Shown here piece after piece: positions 58,421 to 64,000 of a DNA stretch of 64,000 nucleotides. The stretch is from Tridacna crocea. Lineage: Eukaryota > Mollusca > Bivalvia > Cardiida > Cardiidae. The notes below the pieces were generated by a model. The model worked only from the letters and a program-made list of their open reading frames with translations. It did not search any database and was not told where the DNA came from. Location: positions 6,696,245 through 6,760,244 of the forward strand of contig OX031066.1 in NCBI GenBank assembly GCA_943736015.1, in the 5' to 3' direction. How positions within the stretch are numbered: the stretch's first letter is position 1; every line of letters begins with the position of its first letter. The translations under genes were made by a program, and so were the position numbers.

Positions 58421-60560
58421 CCGAAAGTAGGAAGAATCAATATCGACCGGTATGACTAGATACCGAAAATAGCCTATTTTCGCGAAAATAGCTTTCCCTG
58501 TACGAAAATAGCTTCCATCAATTGCAGTCTGGATGTATGTTTGAATATATTGCTTTTATTTGTTATTTTTATATACTATCTTTCATAATAGATATTGCTG
58601 ACGTGTTGAAAAAAGTGTGAATTGAAATTAATTGATCTTGATAGAGGATTTAGACTACTGGATTTTATGAATATATGCAGAGCCCATTTTCGCAAACATA
58701 ACTTTCCCTCTACGAAAATAGAATACATTAAATGATGCATAAATATATTGTTGAATACATCGTTTTTATTTCTCTTTTTATACATTATCTTTCATTACAT
58801 ATCAGAAACCTATTTGAAGCAAAGCATCAAATAGAAGACCGAAAACGATATATCGCAAATGTGAAATTGTTAACACATCATTAACAGAGGTGTTTTAATC
58901 CAATCAAACTATTTTCGTACGTTCGTCTAACAGAACTATTTTCGTGGTAACTCCCTTCAAACAGAAGCTATTTTCGTTAGGTTCCTATTTTTGTATCGAA
59001 AGGGAAGAGTTATTTTCGTACATTAAATGATATATAAATATATGGTTGAATACATTGCATTTATTTCTCTTTTTCTTATACATTATCTTTCATTACATAC
59101 CAGAAACGTATAAATTTAAAAAGCGTGAATTGTAGAACAATAGGTCTCAAAACAGTTGTTATATGACCGGAATGTACATGAATAGATATGTATCATTTTT
59201 TTTTTTTTTTTTAATAACTTCAAAAACAATTGATTTACGTGTCTTTCTTCCTAATTTTTATACAATATATTTTCATCCTAAGTTCTTTGTATTTACTCAA
59301 ATAGAAGCCCGAAAACGATTATGGCAAGTGTGATATTGATAACACATAATTAACAGAGGTGTTTTAATCCAATCAAACTATTTTCGTACGTTCGTCTTAC
59401 AAAACTATTTTCGTTGTAACTCCCTGACGAAGCTATTTTCGTCAGGTTCCTATTTTTGTATTAAAAAGGAAGAGTTATTTTCGTACGTTATATGATATAT
59501 TTTTAAATATATGGTTTAATGCATTGCTTTCATTTCTCTATATTTCTCATACATTATCTATTATTGCATACTAGAAACGTATTTAAAAACGAGAATTGTA
59601 GAACAGTGTGTCTCAAAAGAGTTGTCACTTGACTGGAATGTACATGAATATGTCGTAGGCCAGATTGGAATCTAGGCAGATCCGGAATCTGCCTAGACCA
59701 AATTAGAATTCAAATTTTGTGTAGACCAAGATGCATTGTTTTCTAATATTTTTCTTTTTAAATATGATGATTTAATTATGTTTACAATTGAGAGGTATTT
59801 TCATTTAAAGCATTTTATATGATTTTTCCACAATTGCTCTTTTTTCCACCTTATTTATTAGTACAAAACATTCAAAATTTATATTTACTCTGAATTTCTG
59901 ACCTAAACTGCTTTTATTTTGGGGTTTAAGTTTAAAAGTAAGATGATTCAAATGTAGACGCCCTATATTCAACGAGAAATTATCAAAATTTGGTTTAGGC
60001 AGATTGTAGAGCTGCAAAGCTAAACTGGAATCCTGATTTGTTATAGACAAATTCCAGTTTGGTCTAGGCAGATTCCGGATCTGCCTGGATTCCAGTTTGG
60101 ACTACGACAAATACATGCAGATATGTATCAAATGTTTTCTTTTTTTTAATATCTTCGAAAACAATTGATTAACGCCTTTTCCCCCAATATATTTTCATCT
60201 TACGTTCTTTGTATTTGTCCAATAGAAGACTAAAAACGATTATAGCAAGTGTAACATTGATAACACTTCATTAACTGAGGTGTTAATATAATCTAATCAA
60301 ACTATTTTTGTACGTTCGTCTTACAAAATTATTTTCGTTGTAACTCCCTGACGAAGCTATTTTCGTCAGGATCCTATAAAGGGAAGAGTTATTTTCGTAC
60401 ATTAAATGATATATTTATAAAAATGTGGTTGAATACATTGCTTTTATTTCTTTTTTTCCTATGCATTATTTTTTATTACATATCAGAAACGTATTTAAAA
60501 ACGTGAGAGTTATTTTCGTAGCTTACCTATTCGATACCGAAATAGCAATCTTGAATGAAA
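58420..60560 (+). repeat. ~465-bp tandem repeat array, direct orientation
   Basis: Units marked by CAAATAGAAGACCGAAAACG (58828, 59297, 60220 with a 459-bp insert in between). Rich in ACGAAAATAG and the hairpin CTGACGAA-GCTATT-TTCGTCAG. Confidence 0.78.
59651..60109. mobile_element. 459-bp MITE with AATA target duplication
   Basis: Termini TGTCGTAGGCC and CTACGACA. Subterminal inverted CCGGAATCTGCCTAGACC. AATA at 59647-59650 and 60110-60113. Confidence 0.82.
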
Positions 60561-61229
60561 ATAGATTTAGGTTAACCTTTAGGCTGGTAAGCCCAGATTT
60601 CTTTGACAGTGTAGGTCAACATCAGACTGTACAGAATCTCCAGTATGACTTTTAACATATACTGTCCGATTAGGATATACTCACAGAAAAAATGAAATAG
60701 AAAAGGATAGTTACTATCGTCGGTTGGAAATTCTAGTTCCTGGCCTTTTTTCGTAAATGTAAATTATGCCAATTTTGTCGTGGAATACATCTATCTTTAA
60801 TGTTCGGTAACTGAAAAAAATCAGTGTTTACAAATACTGAACAATTCCTGTTGGCGGTATATTATTCCAGGTAGTACATAAAAAAAGACAGATGAAAACA
60901 ATATATTTAGACATTGATTTGTATATGAACGAGAAATATTTTCGTAGAGGCACTAGCTTAAGGTTCTGAAGTGTGTTGTCCACGGACACCCTCATGAAAA
61001 ACCAAATAGATTTATTGCGACTTTTTGTTTCTATTCTTGTATCGAATGGGATAAGTTAATTTTTTTAAGAGAGGGAAATAAAACTCGTGGAAAGTAGCTG
61101 CAAGCACGTTATTTTCGATTACAGAGCAATGTTTTACAGAGGCTCAGCCAGGTGAAAAGGGTACCGTGAAAAGTTCATTATTATTTCAATCTTATAACTG
61201 AGACAGCTAAATTATACACATTGTCTGGA

Positions 61230-61380
61230 TTTTACCAGCCCAATGCTGGAACTCTGAAGCGTCTTGCCCACAGATACTTCCATGAAAAGCCCGCATATAT
61301 GACAGGTGTAGTGGCCCGAACCCGGGTCTCCAAGTAACTAGTCGCATGTACTTAACCACTAAGCCACGCAAAACCTCCAT
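61230..61380 (-). mobile_element. tRNA-derived SINE, second family
   Basis: On the - strand GGTTTTGCGTGGCTTAGTGG is followed by CCCGGGTTCGGGCC (B box). The body includes GGGCAAGACGCTTCAGAG. Confidence 0.65.
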
Positions 61381-61407
61381 CTTCAGTAGACATTACTATT
61401 ACAAAGC

Positions 61408-61700
61408 TTTTTTAGCTCACCTGAGCACAACGTGCTCAAGGGGAGCTTTTAGGATCACCCGGTGTCCGTCGTCCGTCGTCCGTCGTGCGTCGTCAACAAT
61501 TCTTTAAACATCAACTCCTCCTAAACCGCTGGGCCAATTTGGACCAAACTTGGCTGGAATGTTCCTCGGGAGGTCCTTTTTAAAATTTGTTCACAGAATT
61601 TGATTCGGTCAAAAACTCTGGTTGCTATAGCAACCAAATGGAATTTTTTAGCAAATTCTTTAAAAATCTTCTTCTCTGAAACCGCTGGCCAGATTTTAAA
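61408..61700 (-). mobile_element. Pearl/HINE-like type A element, 3' tail only
   Basis: - strand end TCAGGTGAGCTAAAAAA with hairpin GAGCACGTTGTGCTC. X-box variant GTTGCTATAGCAAC at 61621-61634, still a perfect palindrome. Confidence 0.75.
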
Positions 61701-61705
61701 AAAAT

Positions 61706-62643
61706 AGGAACCTAACGAAAATAGCTTCTGTATAAAAGGGGTCACAACGAAAATAGTTTTGTAAGACGAACGTACGAAAATAGTTTGGTTTGATTAAAAC
61801 ACCTCTATTTATGATGTGTTATCAATGTCACACTTGCGATAATCATTTTCGGTCTTCTATTTGAACAAATATAAAGAACGTAAGAAGATAACTTATAGTA
61901 TATATTAGGAAAAAAGAGGCGTTAATCAGTTGTTTTCGAAGATATTAAAAAAGAAAAAAAAAAAAGAAAAAAAAGAAAGAAAACATTTGAGACATATCTA
62001 CATGTATTCATGTATATTCCAGTCATATAACAACTCTTTTGAGAACTTTGTTCTACAACTCACGTTTTTAAATACGTTTCTGGTATGTAATAAAAGATAA
62101 TGCATAAGAAAAAGAGAAATAAAAGCAATGTATTCAACCACATATTTATAAATATATCATATAACGTACGAAAATAATTCTTCCCTTTCGACACAAAATT
62201 AGGATCCTGACGAAAATAGCTTCGTCAGGGAGTTACAACGAAAATAGCTTTGTAAGTCGAACGTACGAAAATAGTTTGATTAAATTAAATTAACACCTCT
62301 GTTAATGAAGTGTTATCAATAATACACTTGCGATAATCGTTTTTAGTCTTCTATTTGAACAAATACGAGGAACGTAAGATGAAAATACATGTATATTGTA
62401 CATGTATATTGGGGGGAAAAGGCGTTAATCAATTGTTTTCGAAGATATTAAAAAAAAGAAAACATTTGATACATATCTGCATGTATTCATGTACATTCCA
62501 GTCAAATAACAACTCCTTTGAGACCTACTGTTCTACAATTCTCGTTGTTAAATACGTTTCTAGTATGCAATAAAAGATAATGTATAGAAAATATAGAGAA
62601 ATGAAAGCAATGCATTAAACCATATATTTTTAAGAATATTGTT
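61706..62643 (-). repeat. ~465-bp tandem repeat array, inverted orientation
   Basis: Two units marked by TCTTCTATTTGAACAAATA (61857, 62350), inverse of 58420-60560. Confidence 0.76.
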
Positions 62644-62645
62644 AT

Positions 62646-62807
62646 GTACATACCCAGTTATTCCTAGCTTTGTTCATGTGTGTATCTATTTTTGAATGGT
62701 TTTCCCCTGTTGCTATTTTTAGAACTGGATTCTCTCTTGTGGAATATTGTGCTGGAAGTTTCCAGGCCTTTATACAATCTGATTACTAGAAATTATGCAA
62801 CTGATTT
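62646..62807. other. Unclassified flank
   Basis: No repeat family or coding seen; ends at the ATAAC microsatellite. Confidence 0.3.
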
Positions 62808-62960
62808 TAACATAACATAACATAACATAATCTTTATTTGGCATTAAATATACACATATTTATAGCCAATACAAATACAATAACCACGAGATGCGAAAGA
62901 ATGTATGTAGATTTAAAAAAAAGTGCGTGTCGGTAACACATGAAGTAATTTCATGTTTTC
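62808..62960 (-). mobile_element. Probable retroposon 3' end with (TTATG)n tail
   Basis: On the - strand AATGCCAAATAAAGATTATG runs into a TTATG repeat (62829-62808). The layout mirrors AATAAAG(TATTG)n at 23785. No reverse transcriptase visible. Confidence 0.45.
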
Positions 62961-63039
62961 CGAAGGAAACATGGGAAGACAGATACTGATTAAGTTTAAA
63001 AAAGAATGGCATGTTCACAGTTGGACTTCTAAACCTATC

Positions 63040-63765
63040 GGTTGCTAAGCGCGCCTCAAAACAATATTGCAAACGATGTGGATTAGGATCGGATCGCACA
63101 GTGTGCAATCCGATCCCTAATCCACAAGGTCTGGGAAAAGTAGATCACGAATAATTACGATTATTACAAAGTTGTCAGAATTGCCGTCTGATTCTAGTTT
63201 TACAGTGAAATACATACATAAATATACACTTACAAATGTTTTGACAAAAAGTAAATAGTAAATAATTACGAATAATAACAGAGATGTTGGCTGTTACGTG
63301 TTAAATTTTTGAGAAAGGCGTAGATCGAGATCAGACTTGCAAGAATTGCAGTCTGTTCCCAGATCTACACAGTCGAATTACCAATATTAACGGAGACAGA
63401 AACTGTCAATTGTAGCTGGGTTAAATTTCTGAGGACGGTATATATCAAGATCAGACTTGCAAAAATTGCAGCCCGATCCCAGATATACACAGTCTGATTA
63501 CAAATAATATTTGAGATGTAAGTCTTAAATGTAGACCAAGATCAGACTTGCAAAAATTCCAGCCCGATCCCAGATCTACAGTCAGATTACAAGTAATGAT
63601 AGAGATGTAGGCTGTTAAGTGTAGGTCGGTTAAATTTCTGAGGACGGTGTAGATCAAGATCAGAATTGCAAGAATTGCAGCCCCGATCCCAGATCCACAC
63701 AGTCAGATTACGAATAATAATGAAGATGTAAGCTGTTAGGTATGAGTCGATTAGAATTTTTGGAA
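63040..63765 (+). repeat. ~115-120-bp tandem array with inverted GATC-rich cores
   Basis: Units marked by GATCAGACTTGCAAGAATTG (63330, 63448, 63540, 63658) and CGATCCCAGATCTACACAG. A palindrome GGATCGGATCG…CGATCC lies near 63090. Confidence 0.72.
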
Positions 63766-64000
63766 ACAAAACAATTGTGAAAGATAAAACTTTATAAATT
63801 GTTTTGTTTTTTCAACAACTCAGCTATTAAACACGTGCGTTGAAAGCAGTGTATATGAATTTAGACAAATTAAATAATTGCTTTGTATTCTGACTTGATA
63901 AAAGAGTCTGAATTTATGGAGCGTTGGCCAACGGTAGTAATAAGGTTTCAAAAACTGTGTTCTGAAGTTGTGGTACTTTGGACAGACTAGTAAAAAATGA

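Noticed and set aside
62860..63769. Open frames near the right edge considered as a retrotransposon ORF
   Set aside because: No reverse transcriptase or endonuclease motif; they fall in tandem repeats.

Overview
The window looks like nuclear DNA of a bivalve mollusc. It has spliced genes with GT-AG introns, very repeat-rich introns, tRNA-derived SINEs, and dispersed tandem-repeat elements resembling the bivalve 'pearl' and HINE/Helentron-type elements. The species assignment is inference from repeat style; nothing in the window names the species.

Two genes can be supported. (1) On the + strand, the last two coding exons of a VPS33A-like Sec1/Munc18 protein (137-250 and 2933-3015, stop at 3013-3015). 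(2) On the - strand, a complete-looking 23-exon gene from an ATG at 58123 to a stop at 15953. All exon phases join and give a 1053-residue protein. Its order is: lysine/serine-rich disordered N terminus, helical region, von Willebrand factor A (VWA) domain with a mostly intact MIDAS, two MIB/HERC2 modules (first degenerate, second canonical), and a C-terminal WWE domain ending just before the stop. No RING or HECT domain is visible. The two genes converge tail to tail.

Almost everything else is transposable-element-derived. (a) About 65 copies of a ~225-bp, TTAA-flanked, internally palindromic piggyBac-type MITE fill the introns, in at least three subfamilies (called A, B and C here). (b) About 14 copies or fragments of 1-1.6 kb pearl/HINE-like elements carry ~145-165-bp monomer arrays. 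Their ends share a hairpin, a subterminal inverted repeat and the terminus AGCTAAAAA. Most full copies of the A, B and C types carry one palindromic X-box-like motif (GTTGCCATGGCAAC) in the 3' tail. (c) There are also hAT-like MITEs, long foldback elements, SINEs and a 333-bp retroposon-like unit.

By region: 1-3015 VPS33A-like 3' end, with a MITE/pearl nest in its intron; 3016-15952 intergenic repeats (pearl A, 822-bp foldback, 156-bp monomer array, pearl C, pearl B with nested foldback); 15953-58123 the VWA-MIB/HERC2-WWE gene; 58158-62645 promoter-side flank dominated by a ~465-bp tandem repeat in direct and inverted orientation; 62646-64000 retroposon-like 3' ends and a ~115-120-bp tandem array.

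Several nested insertions have their empty site elsewhere in the same window, so element boundaries and insertion mechanisms can be read directly. All exon boundaries were found by eye from splice motifs, phase and domain content; no alignment or transcript evidence was available.
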